In this document: piece after piece, positions 1 through 8,835 of the stretch
How positions within the stretch are numbered: position 1 is the stretch's first letter
How the letters are laid out: each line of letters begins with the position of its first letter
DNA from: Pseudomonas alloputida
GTDB taxonomy: Bacteria; Pseudomonadota; Gammaproteobacteria; Pseudomonadales; Pseudomonadaceae
Assembly: GCF_021283545.2 (NCBI RefSeq)
Contig: NZ_CP128540.1
Coordinates: 5,057,501 to 5,121,500 of the forward strand
Length of the DNA stretch: 64,000 bases
Direction of reading: 5' to 3'
The notes under the pieces: model-generated
Seen by the model: the letters and a program-made list of their open reading frames with translations, nothing else
Databases searched by the model: none
Told to the model about the DNA's origin: nothing
Program-made: the position numbers and the translations under genes

Positions 1-99
1 CAGGTTCTTCACCGCCTGCAAGGGTGGCGCGCCCTGTAGGAGCGGGTTCACCCGCGAAGAGGCCGGCACAGGAGAACCCTTGTTGTCCGGAGTCCACGC
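1..99. other. Intergenic leader of ydcT, possible 3' tail of an upstream gene
   Basis: No complete gene is visible here. One plus-strand frame is open from base 1 to a TAG at 37-39 and could be the last twelve codons of the gene upstream, in this context perhaps the solute-binding component ydcS; twelve codons are too few to identify it. The rest holds a REP-like hairpin (35-72) and the ydcT ribosome binding site (GGAG near 89). Confidence 0.3.
35..72 (+). repeat. REP-like element, family A
   Basis: A short imperfect palindrome with core AGCGGGTTCACCCGCGAAG followed by AGGCCGGCACAGG. The same core recurs in several intergenic gaps of this window (near 22.8, 28.4, 37.5, 40.7, 47.4, 50.0 and 52.3 kb). 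REP sequences of this kind are abundant in P. putida genomes. Here it lies between the upstream gene and ydcT. Confidence 0.75.
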
Positions 100-1131
100 A
101 TGCCCCTAGCCGTCCAGTTCACCCAGGTTTCCCGCACCTTCGGCGAGGTCAAGGCCGTCGACCAGGTCAGCATCGACATCATCGATGGCGAGTTCTTTTC
201 CATGCTCGGCCCTTCCGGCTCGGGCAAGACCACCTGCCTGCGCCTGATCGCAGGCTTCGAGCAACCCTCCAGCGGTTCGATCCGCATCCAAGGGGTCGAG
301 GCCGCTGGCCTGCCGCCCTACCAACGTGACGTCAACACTGTGTTCCAGGACTATGCGCTGTTCCCGCACATGAACGTGCTGGAGAACATCGCCTATGGCC
401 TGAAGGTAAAAGGCGTGGGCAAGGCCGAACGCCACAGCCGCGCCGAAGAAGCCCTGGCCATGGTGGCCCTGGCCGGCTATGGCGCGCGCAAGCCGGCACA
501 GCTGTCTGGCGGCCAGCGTCAGCGCGTGGCCCTGGCCCGGGCGTTGGTCAACCGGCCGCGGGTGCTGCTGCTGGATGAGCCACTGGGCGCGCTGGACCTG
601 AAATTGCGCGAACAGATGCAAGGCGAGCTGAAAAAGCTGCAACGCCAACTGGGCATCACCTTCATCTTCGTCACCCACGACCAGACCGAGGCGCTGTCGA
701 TGTCCGACCGGGTCGCGGTGTTCAACCGCGGCCGTATCGAACAGGTCGACACCCCGCGCAACCTGTACATGAAGCCCAGCACAACCTTCGTCGCTGAATT
801 TGTCGGCACGTCCAACGTGGTGCGGGGCGAGCTGGCCATGCAGATCAACGGCAGCCCGGCGCCCTTTTCCATCCGTCCCGAGCTCATTCGCCTGGGCGAC
901 CCGGTAGTGACCAGCCATGAGGTACAGGTCAGCGGCGTGCTGCACGATGTCCAGTACCAAGGCAGCGCCACCCGCTACGAACTGCAGCTGGACAACGGTC
1001 AACTGCTGGCAGTAAGCCAGGCCAATGACCGCTGGCAGAAGCAGATGCAGGCCTGGCAGCTCGGGCAACGCCTGCAGGCGCACTGGCCCCGCGAGGCCAT
1101 GACGGTGCTGCAGGAAACCGAGGGCCGCTGA
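100..1131 (+). CDS. ydcT: ABC transporter ATP-binding protein, polyamine type
   Basis: Cytoplasmic ATPase of a PotA/YdcT-class importer, 343 residues. The Walker A motif GPSGSGKTT is at 37-45, the Q-loop near 83, the signature LSGGQ at 135-139, Walker B LLLDEP at 156-161 and the switch His in VTHDQ near 193. A C-terminal TOBE-like extension begins near residue 250, as usual for polyamine and iron importers. The ATG at 100 has GGAG about 8 bases upstream. It is one base from the first permease gene, so ydcTUV and patD read as one operon. The substrate (putrescine or a related polyamine) is inferred from the dehydrogenase at the operon's end, not from this protein. Confidence 0.93.
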   Translation: MPLAVQFTQVSRTFGEVKAVDQVSIDIIDGEFFSMLGPSGSGKTTCLRLIAGFEQPSSGSIRIQGVEAAGLPPYQRDVNTVFQDYALFPHMNVLENIAYGLKVKGVGKAERHSRAEEALAMVALAGYGARKPAQLSGGQRQRVALARALVNRPRVLLLDEPLGALDLKLREQMQGELKKLQRQLGITFIFVTHDQTEALSMSDRVAVFNRGRIEQVDTPRNLYMKPSTTFVAEFVGTSNVVRGELAMQINGSPAPFSIRPELIRLGDPVVTSHEVQVSGVLHDVQYQGSATRYELQLDNGQLLAVSQANDRWQKQMQAWQLGQRLQAHWPREAMTVLQETEGR

Positions 1132-1132
1132 C

Positions 1133-2044
1133 ATGAGCACACTGCGCACCCTGTCCAACCTGCTGTACCGGCGCCCCAACCTGTACCTGGCACTGCTGTT
1201 GATCCCGCCGCTGACCTGGTTCGGCGCGATTTACCTGGGCTCGCTGCTGAACCTGCTGTGGCAGGGCTTCTATACCTTCGACGACTTCACCATGGCGGTG
1301 ACCCCGGACCTGACCCTGGGCAACTTCGCCGCGCTGTTCAACCCGTCGAACTTCGACATCATCCTGCGCACCCTGGGCATGGCGGTGGCAGTGTCGCTGG
1401 CCAGCGCGGTACTGGCCTTCCCCATCGCCTATTACATGGCGCGCTACACCAGCGGCAAGACCAAGGCGTTTTTCTACATCGCGGTGATGATGCCGATGTG
1501 GGCCAGCTACATCGTCAAGACCTATGCCTGGACCCTGCTGCTGGCCAAGGGCGGCGTGGCCCAGTGGTTCGTCCAGCAGTTGCACCTGGATGGCCTGCTG
1601 CAGGCGGTGCTGGCCGTGCCGGGCGTGGGCGGCAGCACGCTGTCGACTTCACACCTGGGGCGCTTCCTGGTGTTCGTGTACATCTGGCTGCCATTCATGA
1701 TCCTGCCGATCCAGGCCTCGCTGGAGCGCTTGCCACCGTCGCTGCTGCAGGCTTCGGCCGACCTGGGCGCCCGGCCAGGGCAAACCTTCGTGCAGGTGAT
1801 CCTGCCGCTGTCGATCCCCGGCATCGCCGCCGGCTCGATCTTCACCTTCTCGCTCACCCTGGGCGACTTCATCGTGCCGCAGCTGGTCGGCCCGCCCGGC
1901 TACTTCATCGGCAGCATGGTCTATGCCCAGCAAGGGGCGATCGGCAACATGCCGATGGCCGCCGCGTTCACCTTGGTGCCAATCGTGCTGATCGCGGTAT
2001 ACCTGGCCATCGTCAAGCGCCTGGGGGCTTTCGATGCACTCTGA
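1133..2044 (+). CDS. ydcU: ABC transporter permease, polyamine type
   Basis: Inner-membrane permease, 303 residues, with about six hydrophobic segments. The EAA-type loop that docks with the ATPase is visible near residues 203-230 (ASADLG, then G and ILPLSIPGI). It starts one base after the ydcT stop and overlaps ydcV by 11 bases, typical of translationally coupled transporter subunits. It belongs to the PotB/YdcU-type permeases that pair with a PotC/YdcV-type partner. The ydcU symbol rests on gene order with patD; the substrate is inferred. Confidence 0.9.
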   Translation: MSTLRTLSNLLYRRPNLYLALLLIPPLTWFGAIYLGSLLNLLWQGFYTFDDFTMAVTPDLTLGNFAALFNPSNFDIILRTLGMAVAVSLASAVLAFPIAYYMARYTSGKTKAFFYIAVMMPMWASYIVKTYAWTLLLAKGGVAQWFVQQLHLDGLLQAVLAVPGVGGSTLSTSHLGRFLVFVYIWLPFMILPIQASLERLPPSLLQASADLGARPGQTFVQVILPLSIPGIAAGSIFTFSLTLGDFIVPQLVGPPGYFIGSMVYAQQGAIGNMPMAAAFTLVPIVLIAVYLAIVKRLGAFDAL

Positions 2045-2840
2045 AAAAGCGTCTGCAGGGCTGCGCCTGGCGGCCTGGGGCGGGTTGCTGTTCCTGCACT
2101 TCCCGATCCTGATCATCTTCCTGTACGCCTTCAACACCGAAGACGCGGCGTTCAGCTTTCCGCCCAAGGGCTTTACCCTGAAGTGGATCGACGTGGCCTT
2201 CACCCGGCCCGATGTGCTCGAGGCAATCAAGCTGTCGCTGCAGGTGGCTTGCCTGGCCACCTTGATCGCACTGGTGCTCGGTACGCTGGCCTCGGCGGCG
2301 CTCTATCGGCGCAGCTTCTTCGGCAAGGAGAGCATTTCGCTGGTGCTGATTCTGCCCATCGCCCTGCCAGGCATCATCACCGGCATCGCCCTGCTCTCGG
2401 CGTTCAAGACGCTGGGGATAGAGCCCGGGGTGTTCACCATCGTAGTCGGCCACGCCACGTTCTGCGTGGTGATCGTCTACAACAATGTGATCGCCCGCCT
2501 GCGGCGTACCTCGCAAAGCCTGATCGAAGCCTCGATGGACCTTGGCGCCGACGGTTGGCAGACCTTCCGCTACATCGTCCTGCCCAACCTCGGCTCGGCG
2601 CTGCTGGCGGGCGGCATGCTGGCCTTTGCCTTGTCGTTCGATGAAATCATCGTCACCACGTTCACCGCCGGCCACGAGCGCACCCTGCCGATCTGGCTGC
2701 TCAACCAGCTCAGCCGCCCGCGCGACGTGCCCGTGACCAACGTTGTCGCCATGCTGGTGATGCTGGTGACCATGCTGCCGATTCTTGGCGCCTATTACCT
2801 GACCCGTGGCGGCGACAGCGTCGCGGGCGGTGGAAAATGA
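2034..2840 (+). CDS. ydcV: ABC transporter permease, polyamine type
   Basis: Second inner-membrane permease, 268 residues, PotC/YdcV class. It has a short cytoplasmic N-terminus, a first membrane segment near residues 15-33 and an EAA loop near 165-190 ([14 protein letters not shown] then IVLP). Its ATG at 2034 lies inside the end of ydcU, and its TGA lies 17 bases before the preferred patD start. With YdcU it should form the translocation channel energised by YdcT. No solute-binding gene lies within the window; ydcS would be expected just upstream of base 1. Confidence 0.9.
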   Translation: MHSEKASAGLRLAAWGGLLFLHFPILIIFLYAFNTEDAAFSFPPKGFTLKWIDVAFTRPDVLEAIKLSLQVACLATLIALVLGTLASAALYRRSFFGKESISLVLILPIALPGIITGIALLSAFKTLGIEPGVFTIVVGHATFCVVIVYNNVIARLRRTSQSLIEASMDLGADGWQTFRYIVLPNLGSALLAGGMLAFALSFDEIIVTTFTAGHERTLPIWLLNQLSRPRDVPVTNVVAMLVMLVTMLPILGAYYLTRGGDSVAGGGK

Positions 2841-2857
2841 CCCTGGAGGAGCCCCCG

Positions 2858-4282
2858 ATGCAAACGCAGATGCTGATCAATGGCCAGCTGGTCGCTGGCC
2901 AAGGCCCGGCCTGGACCGTGCTCAACCCGGCGCTGGGCACTGCCCTGGCGCAGATCAACGAAGCCACCGAGGCGCAGGTGGACAGTGCCGTGCGCGCTGC
3001 CGACCAGGCCTTCGACAGCTGGTCGCAAACCAGCCCTAAAGAACGTTCGCAGGCCTTGCTGGCGCTGGCCGATGCCATCGAAGCCCATGGCGATGAACTG
3101 GCCCGGCTGGAATCACAGAACTGCGGCAAGCCCCTGAGCGCTGCACTCAACGACGAGATCCCGGCGATTGCCGACGTGTTCCGTTTCTTTGCCGGTGCGG
3201 CGCGCTGCCTGGGCGGCTCGGCGGCAGGCGAGTACCTGCCGGGCCACACCTCGATGATCCGCCGCGACCCGTTGGGCGTGGTGGCTTCCATCGCGCCGTG
3301 GAACTACCCGCTGATGATGCTGGCCTGGAAGATCGCCCCAGCCCTGGCTGCCGGCAACACCGTGGTGATAAAGCCGTCCGAGCTGACGCCGCTGACGGCC
3401 CTGCGCCTGGGCGAGCTGGCCCAGGACTTGCTGCCGCCGGGGGTGCTGAACATTCTCTTCGGCCGCGGCCAGACGGTCGGCAACCCGTTGATAACCCACC
3501 CCAAGGTGCGCATGGTGTCGCTGACCGGCTCGATCCCCACCGGCGCGCACATCATCAGCGCCACCGCCGACAGCGTGAAACGCATGCACATGGAGCTGGG
3601 CGGCAAGGCGCCGGTGCTGGTGTTCGATGACGCTGACATCGATGCCGCCATCGACGGCATCCGCACCTTCGGCTTCTACAACGCCGGCCAGGACTGCACC
3701 GCAGCCTGCCGCCTGTATGTGCAGGACGGGATCTACGAGCGCTTTGTCGAACGCCTGGGTAAAGCCGTAGCCAGCCTCAAGCCGGGCCTGCAGGAGTCTG
3801 AAGAAACCGAACTGGGGCCACTGATCAGCGCCCAGCACCGCGACAAGGTCGCCGGGCTGGTGCAGCGGGCCATCGCCCAGCCGCACATTCGTCTGGTAAC
3901 CGGTGGCAAGCCAATAGCGGGCGATGGCTTTTTCTTCGAGCCTACCGTGCTGGCCGACGCCCTGCAGGACGACGAGATCGTGCGCAACGAAGTGTTTGGC
4001 CCGGTGGTTTCGGTCACCCGCTTCACCGATGAAGCGCAGGCACTGGAATGGGCCAACGACTCCAACTACGGCCTGGCCTCATCGGTATGGACCCGCGACA
4101 CCGGCCGCGCCCACCGCCTGGCGGCGCGCTTGCAGTATGGCTGCACCTGGGTGAATACCCACTTCATGCTGGTCAGCGAAATGCCCCATGGCGGGCAGAA
4201 GCATTCGGGGTATGGCAAGGACATGTCGATGTATGGGCTGGAGGACTACACCTGTGTGCGGCATGTGATGATCAAGCATTGA
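2858..4282 (+). CDS. patD: Gamma-aminobutyraldehyde dehydrogenase
   Basis: NAD(P)-dependent aldehyde dehydrogenase, 474 residues from the ATG at 2858, preferred because GGAGGA sits 8 bases upstream; an ATG at 2837 overlapping the ydcV stop would add seven residues. Family landmarks are clear: PWNYP near 147-151, the general-base Glu246 in MELGGKAP, and nucleophile Cys280 in NAGQDCTAA. PatD (YdcW) oxidises 4-aminobutanal, made from putrescine by a transaminase, to GABA. Placement at the end of a polyamine ABC operon fits import followed by catabolism. Other aminoaldehyde or betaine-aldehyde substrates cannot be excluded from sequence alone. Confidence 0.88.
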   Translation: MQTQMLINGQLVAGQGPAWTVLNPALGTALAQINEATEAQVDSAVRAADQAFDSWSQTSPKERSQALLALADAIEAHGDELARLESQNCGKPLSAALNDEIPAIADVFRFFAGAARCLGGSAAGEYLPGHTSMIRRDPLGVVASIAPWNYPLMMLAWKIAPALAAGNTVVIKPSELTPLTALRLGELAQDLLPPGVLNILFGRGQTVGNPLITHPKVRMVSLTGSIPTGAHIISATADSVKRMHMELGGKAPVLVFDDADIDAAIDGIRTFGFYNAGQDCTAACRLYVQDGIYERFVERLGKAVASLKPGLQESEETELGPLISAQHRDKVAGLVQRAIAQPHIRLVTGGKPIAGDGFFFEPTVLADALQDDEIVRNEVFGPVVSVTRFTDEAQALEWANDSNYGLASSVWTRDTGRAHRLAARLQYGCTWVNTHFMLVSEMPHGGQKHSGYGKDMSMYGLEDYTCVRHVMIKH

Positions 4283-4314
4283 GGGGGCCGGTGGTGTAGG
4301 GCTATAGGGGTTTA

Positions 4315-4380
4315 GCGCCTGTGAGATCGAGCATCGTACGTGCAGCTCGCGATGCGCCGCGCTGGCGGCGCTCGATTTTC
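4315..4380 (+). repeat. Short dispersed repeat, family C, copy 1
   Basis: Begins GCGCCTGTGAGATCGAGC and ends GCGGCGCTCGATTT, so the two ends (ATCGAGC and GCTCGAT) form a hairpin. A shorter copy with the same ends is at 6362-6402 in the same orientation. The two copies lie on either side of hicAB and the flavin oxidoreductase. Nothing else is recognised between patD and hicA. Confidence 0.6.
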
Positions 4381-4494
4381 GCCACACAACACGACTACCG
4401 CCATGCACGGCTAACGTCGACGCCCAGCACCCCTAGCTCGCAAGACCACTCCTACAGATAGGGCTCCGCCCATCCTACATACCAACAATCAGCT

Positions 4495-4513
4495 GGTATC
4501 ATATTCTGATACC
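4495..4513. promoter_or_regulatory. Perfect inverted repeat touching the hicA start, putative HicB operator
   Basis: GGTATCA, five-base spacer, TGATACC: a perfect 7-bp inverted repeat whose last base is immediately before the hicA ATG. HicB antitoxins with a C-terminal ribbon-helix-helix domain repress their own promoter by binding such palindromes, so this is the natural operator candidate. There is no Shine-Dalgarno sequence, so the mRNA may be leaderless or very short-leadered. TATTCT at 4502-4507 is a possible -10 element, but no convincing -35 is seen. Confidence 0.65.
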
Positions 4514-4768
4514 ATGAATAATCATCAAAGATCGACCTTTGAAGCCATTTTCAAAAAGCCGGTTCCAAAGTCGCTGGAGTGGCCGCGTTTGGAGTCATTT
4601 CTGATATCGATAGGCGCCAAGGCGATCGAAGGCCGTGGATCGCGGGTGCGCTTCGAGCTTAATGGGACCATTGCCACGTACCATCGACCGCATCCCGACA
4701 AGGATGCCAAATCCTATCAGGTACGGAGCGCGCGCCAGTTCCTGGAACAGGCAGGAGTAACACCATGA
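4514..4768 (+). CDS. hicA: HicA-family mRNA interferase toxin
   Basis: An 84-residue basic protein resembling the longer HicA subfamily that begins near a KPVP motif and ends RRFLENAGV-like (here RQFLEQAGVTP). HicA toxins are dsRBD-fold ribonucleases that cut mRNA when not bound by HicB. In the classical HicA motif GSHH a His is catalytic; here the equivalent reads GSRVRF, while His residues occur later in YHRPHP. This matches the long subfamily as remembered, but the catalytic residue is uncertain. The ATG at 4514 has no ribosome binding site and abuts the operator palindrome. It overlaps hicB by 4 bases. GC content looks lower than in flanking genes, suggesting acquisition by transfer. Confidence 0.85.
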   Translation: MNNHQRSTFEAIFKKPVPKSLEWPRLESFLISIGAKAIEGRGSRVRFELNGTIATYHRPHPDKDAKSYQVRSARQFLEQAGVTP

Positions 4769-5097
4769 ATGTAATGACCTACCGCGGCTATGCCGCACGC
4801 ATTGATTACAGCGATGAAGACCAGTTACTGATCGGTCATGTTGCCGGCATCCGTGACGTGATCGGCTTTCACGGTGAATCAATCAGTGAGCTCCGTCGAG
4901 CATTCGAAGAAGCTGTCGATGACTACATCGAGACTTGCGAAAAACTCGGAAGGGAACCTCAGAAAGCTTACTCGGGAAAGCTGAGCCTGCGTCTTGAACC
5001 TGCTCTTCACGCCAGCGTGGCTGCTAAAGCCGAACTGGCGGAAAAGAGCATTAACCAATGGGTAAGTGACATCCTCAGCCAGGCCGCATTCAGCTGA
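4765..5097 (+). CDS. hicB: HicB-family antitoxin
   Basis: A 110-residue antitoxin with two recognisable parts: an N-terminal HicB-like fold at about residues 1-60 (YSDEDQLLIGHVAGI, then FHGESISELRRAFEEAVDDY) and a C-terminal ribbon-helix-helix DNA-binding segment at about 70-110 (KLSLRLEPALHASVAAKAEL, INQWV). It should neutralise HicA and repress the pair at the 4495-4513 palindrome. The ATG overlaps the hicA stop (ATGA), so translation is probably coupled. Toxin-first order is the usual hicAB arrangement. Confidence 0.9.
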   Translation: MNVMTYRGYAARIDYSDEDQLLIGHVAGIRDVIGFHGESISELRRAFEEAVDDYIETCEKLGREPQKAYSGKLSLRLEPALHASVAAKAELAEKSINQWVSDILSQAAFS

Positions 5098-5107
5098 ATG
5101 CAGTAGC

Positions 5108-6214
5108 TTAATCCCGCAAGTCCGACTCATGTATCGGATTGGCGCGGCTGGTCGCCCTTTGGTACTGCGCCGGCCAAGTGGCCTTGTTGCCACCCAGATC
5201 ATCATCGGCATGCAGCGGCCAGTAAGGATCGCGCAGCAGCTCCCGAGCCAGGAAGATCACGTCGGCCTGCCCGGTACGCAGAATGTGCTCGGCCTGGGCA
5301 GGTTCAGTGATCATGCCGACGGTGCCGGTGGCGATCTCTGCTTCCTTGCGCACGCGCTCTGCAAAGCGCGTCTGATAGCCAGGGCCTGTAGGAATTTCGG
5401 CGTTGACCGAGGTACCACCGGAGGACACATCGATCAGGTCGACACCCAGCACCCGCAGGCGACGAGCCAGTTCGACGGTTTCATCCGGGTTCCAGCCGTC
5501 CTCGACCCAGTCAGTCGCCGATACCCGCACGAACAGCGGCAATTCGGCCGGCCAGACCTTGCGCACGGCCTCCACCACCTGCAGGGTCAGGCGGATTCGA
5601 TTCTCGAAGCAACTGCCGTATTCGTCACGGCGCTGGTTGCTCAGCGGTGAGAGAAACTGGTGCAGCAGATAACCATGGGCAGCGTGGATCTCGACCACCT
5701 TGAAGCCGGCCTTGAGCGCCCGCTCGGTCGATGCGACGAAGGCGTCGATCACGTCCTGGATTTCGTCCTTGCTCAACTCGCGTGGCGGTGTGTGCTGCGG
5801 GTCGAAGGCGATTTTCGACGGCCCCACGGGCTGCCAGCCGCCGTCTTCGAGCTTCACGCTGCCCTGCTTGCCCAGCCAGGGCCGATAGGTACTGGCCTTG
5901 CGCCCGGCGTGGGCCAACTGGATACCCGGCACGGCGCCTTGCGCAGTAATGAAACGGGTGATGCGCTGCAACGGGACGATCTGGTCGTCGTTCCACAAGC
6001 CTAGGTCTTCGGCGGTGATGCGACCATCGGCAGTCACCGCAACGGCTTCGCTGATGACCAGGCCAGCGCCACCCACGGCGCGGCAGCCCAAGTGAACGAG
6101 ATGCCAATCGTTGGCCAGGCCATCGATGGCGGAATACTGGCACATCGGCGAGACCGCGATGCGGTTGGGCAGCGTCAGCTGACGCAGGGTGTAAGGCTCG
6201 AGCAGCAGGCTCAT
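5108..6214 (-). CDS. NADH:flavin oxidoreductase, old yellow enzyme family (XenA/YqjM-like)
   Basis: FMN-dependent TIM-barrel ene-reductase, 368 residues from the ATG at 6214, chosen because GGGAGGT lies just upstream; the frame stays open further 5' but lacks support. Family landmarks: SPMCQYSA near residues 22-29, HLVHLG near 37-42, the active-site pair H and GRKAS (IQLAHAGRKAS), AHGYLLHQFLSP with NQR, and a C-terminal phosphate-binding FLARELLRDPYW. Such enzymes reduce activated C=C bonds, nitro compounds and quinones with NAD(P)H; the physiological substrate is unknown. It resembles P. putida XenA but is clearly not identical to it. Convergent with hicAB, 10 bases apart. Confidence 0.88.
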   Translation of the reverse strand: MSLLLEPYTLRQLTLPNRIAVSPMCQYSAIDGLANDWHLVHLGCRAVGGAGLVISEAVAVTADGRITAEDLGLWNDDQIVPLQRITRFITAQGAVPGIQLAHAGRKASTYRPWLGKQGSVKLEDGGWQPVGPSKIAFDPQHTPPRELSKDEIQDVIDAFVASTERALKAGFKVVEIHAAHGYLLHQFLSPLSNQRRDEYGSCFENRIRLTLQVVEAVRKVWPAELPLFVRVSATDWVEDGWNPDETVELARRLRVLGVDLIDVSSGGTSVNAEIPTGPGYQTRFAERVRKEAEIATGTVGMITEPAQAEHILRTGQADVIFLARELLRDPYWPLHADDDLGGNKATWPAQYQRATSRANPIHESDLRD

Positions 6215-6361
6215 GAGGGCACCTCCCAAGGACTCCAATGGTGATCCGGCCCGGACACTCAAGTGCACATCCCTGGCCCGGTGCCGGTCATTAATGAGAC
6301 TAGACCAGATTGGTGGGGGGAGGTTCTGTGGGATGGCGAGGGGTTCGCCGAAAGGTTTGCA

Positions 6362-6402
6362 GCGCCTGTGAGATCGAGCGCCGCGCGGGCGGCGCTCGAT
6401 TT
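6362..6402 (+). repeat. Short dispersed repeat, family C, copy 2
   Basis: GCGCCTGTGAGATCGAGC followed by a GC-rich centre and GCGGCGCTCGATTT, giving an ATCGAGCGCCGC/GCGGCGCTCGAT hairpin. Same ends and orientation as 4315-4380, which has a longer centre. It lies between the oxidoreductase start and the recJ end. Confidence 0.6.
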
Positions 6403-6444
6403 GTGCCCCAGCGCAAGATCCAAGGCAGGCACCTGACGCTAAAC

Positions 6445-8154
6445 TCAGCGCGGCTCCATATGCGCAATCATCAACTGCACACTCTCATTACCGCGAAACT
6501 CGTTCACATCCAGCTTGTACGCCAACTCCACCCAGCGCACCGTCGGGTTTGGCCACACTTCGCGGTCAATGCCGAAGGCAATGCCATCCAGCCGCACCGA
6601 GCCACATTCGCTCTTGAGCACCACTTTCAGGTGCCGTTCGCCAACCACACGCTGCTCCACCAACTGGAACACGCCATGGAACAGCGGCTCAGGGAAGTGC
6701 TGGCCCCATGGGCCGGCATGGCGCAGGGCCTTGGCCAGGTCGAGGTGGAACTCCTCTACCGCCAGGCTGCCGTCGGACAACAGGCGGCCAGTCAGGTCTT
6801 CTTCGCGCAGCTGACGCCGCACCTCTTCGTCGAACGCCTCGGCAAACGCCGAGAAATTAGCCTCTGGCAACGACAACCCGGCAGCCATGGCGTGGCCGCC
6901 GAACTTGCTGATCAGCTGCGGGTGGCGCGCGGCCACGGCATCCAGCGCATCGCGAATATGGAAGCCCGGCACCGAACGCGCCGAGCCTTTGAGCATGCCA
7001 TCACCAGCATCGGCGAAGGCGATGGTCGGCCGGTGGTAACGCTCCTTCAAGCGCGAAGCCAGAATACCGATCACGCCCTGGTGCCAGTCGGCATCGAACA
7101 GGCACAACCCATACGGCATCGACTCGACCGGCAGGTCCTTGAGTTGGGCCAGGGCTTCGCGCTGCATGCCCTGCTCGATGGACTTGCGGTCCTGGTTCAG
7201 GTCATCCAACTGCTGGGCCATGTCCTGGGCCAGCGCCGCGTCCTCGCACAGCAGGCATTCGATGCCCAGGCTCATGTCGTCCAGGCGCCCGGCGGCATTC
7301 AACCGTGGGCCGAGGATGAAACCAAGGTCAGTCGAAGTGATGCGCCGGTGATCGCGCCGCGCCACCTCAAGGATGGCCTTGAGGCCGGGCCGGGCGCGGC
7401 CGGCGCGGATGCGCTCAAGGCCTTGGTGCACCAGGATGCGGTTGTTGGCATCCAGCGGCACCACGTCAGCAACACTGCCCAGCGCCACCAGATCGAGCAG
7501 TTCGCCAATGTTCGGCTGTGGCTGCGCCTCGTAGCGCCCAAGGCTGCGCAAGCGAGCGCGCAGGGCCATCAACACATAGAAGATCACCCCCACCCCGGCC
7601 AGTGACTTGCTCGGAAAGCTGCAGCCCGGCTGGTTGGGGTTGATGATGGCATCGGCATCGGGCAACTGCTCGCCCGGCAGGTGGTGGTCGGTGACCAGCA
7701 CCTTGAGCCCGGCGGCCTTGGCGGCCGCCACCCCGTCGACACTGGAAATGCCGTTGTCCACGGTAATCAGCAACTGCGGCTGGCGCTGCAGCGCCACCTC
7801 GACGATTTCCGGGGTCAGGCCGTAGCCATACTCGAAGCGGTTGGGCACCAGGTAATCGACATGGGCCGCACCCAGCAGGCGCAGGCCCAGCACCCCGACG
7901 GTGCTGGCGGTGGCACCGTCGGCATCGAAGTCGCCGACGATGAGGATGCGCTGGCGCTGGTCGATGGCTTCGACCAGCAGGTCCACACCGGCCTCGATGC
8001 CCTTGAGCTGCTGGTAGGGCAGCAGGCGTGCCAGGCTCTTGTCCAGCTCGGCCTCGCTCTGCACGCCGCGCGCGGCGTAAAGGCGGGTCAGCAAGGGTGG
8101 CAGGTTACCCAGAAATGGCAGGGTCGGCGGCAGCGGGCGAGGTTCGATACGCAT
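6445..8154 (-). CDS. recJ: Single-stranded-DNA-specific 5'-3' exonuclease RecJ
   Basis: DHH-superfamily nuclease, 569 residues from the ATG at 8154. A TTG four codons upstream, overlapping the yaeQ stop, is less likely. Metal-binding motifs are intact: DFDADG at 75-80, D133 in VDNG, DHH at 156-158, then a DHHA1 nucleic-acid-binding domain with SKFGGHAMAAG near 400 and an OB-like C-terminus. RecJ degrades 5' ends of ssDNA in RecF-pathway recombination, mismatch repair and base-excision repair. It follows yaeQ on the same strand with no promoter-sized gap, so co-transcription is likely. Confidence 0.96.
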   Translation of the reverse strand: MRIEPRPLPPTLPFLGNLPPLLTRLYAARGVQSEAELDKSLARLLPYQQLKGIEAGVDLLVEAIDQRQRILIVGDFDADGATASTVGVLGLRLLGAAHVDYLVPNRFEYGYGLTPEIVEVALQRQPQLLITVDNGISSVDGVAAAKAAGLKVLVTDHHLPGEQLPDADAIINPNQPGCSFPSKSLAGVGVIFYVLMALRARLRSLGRYEAQPQPNIGELLDLVALGSVADVVPLDANNRILVHQGLERIRAGRARPGLKAILEVARRDHRRITSTDLGFILGPRLNAAGRLDDMSLGIECLLCEDAALAQDMAQQLDDLNQDRKSIEQGMQREALAQLKDLPVESMPYGLCLFDADWHQGVIGILASRLKERYHRPTIAFADAGDGMLKGSARSVPGFHIRDALDAVAARHPQLISKFGGHAMAAGLSLPEANFSAFAEAFDEEVRRQLREEDLTGRLLSDGSLAVEEFHLDLAKALRHAGPWGQHFPEPLFHGVFQLVEQRVVGERHLKVVLKSECGSVRLDGIAFGIDREVWPNPTVRWVELAYKLDVNEFRGNESVQLMIAHMEPR

Positions 8155-8162
8155 GTGTTGCT

Positions 8163-8705
8163 TCAACCACGCTCACCGAGCAGCCACTGCAGTTGCACTT
8201 CATGCTGGCCACGGTCGTCAGTCACGAATACCGTACCTTCACTGATCATCACGTCCCACTTGATGCTACGCGGCATGTCGGTCGCCAGGGTTTCCAGCAC
8301 CTCTTGCGGCACAGCGGCAATGCTCAGGTTTTTCAGGTTCTTGACCGCGCTCACCACTTTACCCTCCCACACTCGCAGGCTGCCGTAAGCCAGCAAGCTG
8401 GTGCGTTCGGTACGGCGCGAGCACCAGGTCAGGCGATCGGCATCGGGCTGGCCAACTTCAATCCAGTGCAGCACGCGATCGTCCAGGCTCTTTTCCCACA
8501 GCGCCGGCTCATCGACATCCGACAGGCCGCGGCCAAACGACAAGTTCTCGTTGTACCAGAGCGCGTACGCCAACAAACGAACGGCCATGCGCTCTTCGGT
8601 TTCCGAAGGGTGCCGAGCGATAGTCTGTTTGACGCTTTCGTAGACGTTGCGATCAAGGTCGGTGAGATTCAATTCGAACTTGTAGGTGGTGGACGGCTGG
8701 GCCAT
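8163..8705 (-). CDS. yaeQ: YaeQ family protein
   Basis: 180-residue protein of the YaeQ family, a PD-(D/E)XK-nuclease-like fold whose biochemical role is not settled. The start at 8705 (MAQPSTTYKFELNLTDLDRN) matches the usual family N-terminus and the ~181-residue family length; an upstream in-frame start would add 11 unsupported residues. Conserved stretches visible are ERMAVRLLAYALW near 40-52, GLSDVDEPALWEK near 60-72, and LTWCSRRTERTSLLAYG near 92-108. It shares a transcript direction with recJ, whose ATG lies 9 bases past its stop. Confidence 0.9.
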   Translation of the reverse strand: MAQPSTTYKFELNLTDLDRNVYESVKQTIARHPSETEERMAVRLLAYALWYNENLSFGRGLSDVDEPALWEKSLDDRVLHWIEVGQPDADRLTWCSRRTERTSLLAYGSLRVWEGKVVSAVKNLKNLSIAAVPQEVLETLATDMPRSIKWDVMISEGTVFVTDDRGQHEVQLQWLLGERG

Positions 8706-8835
8706 GGTCGACGGGCTTCGTGCAAAAGAAAGTGGCACAGTCTACCCCATCCGCACCTTCCATGCCCCGCAGCAGTACCCGGCGAAACCGACGTGTGATA
8801 AAACCACGGCTCTGCCCAACTGCCACGGACACCCC

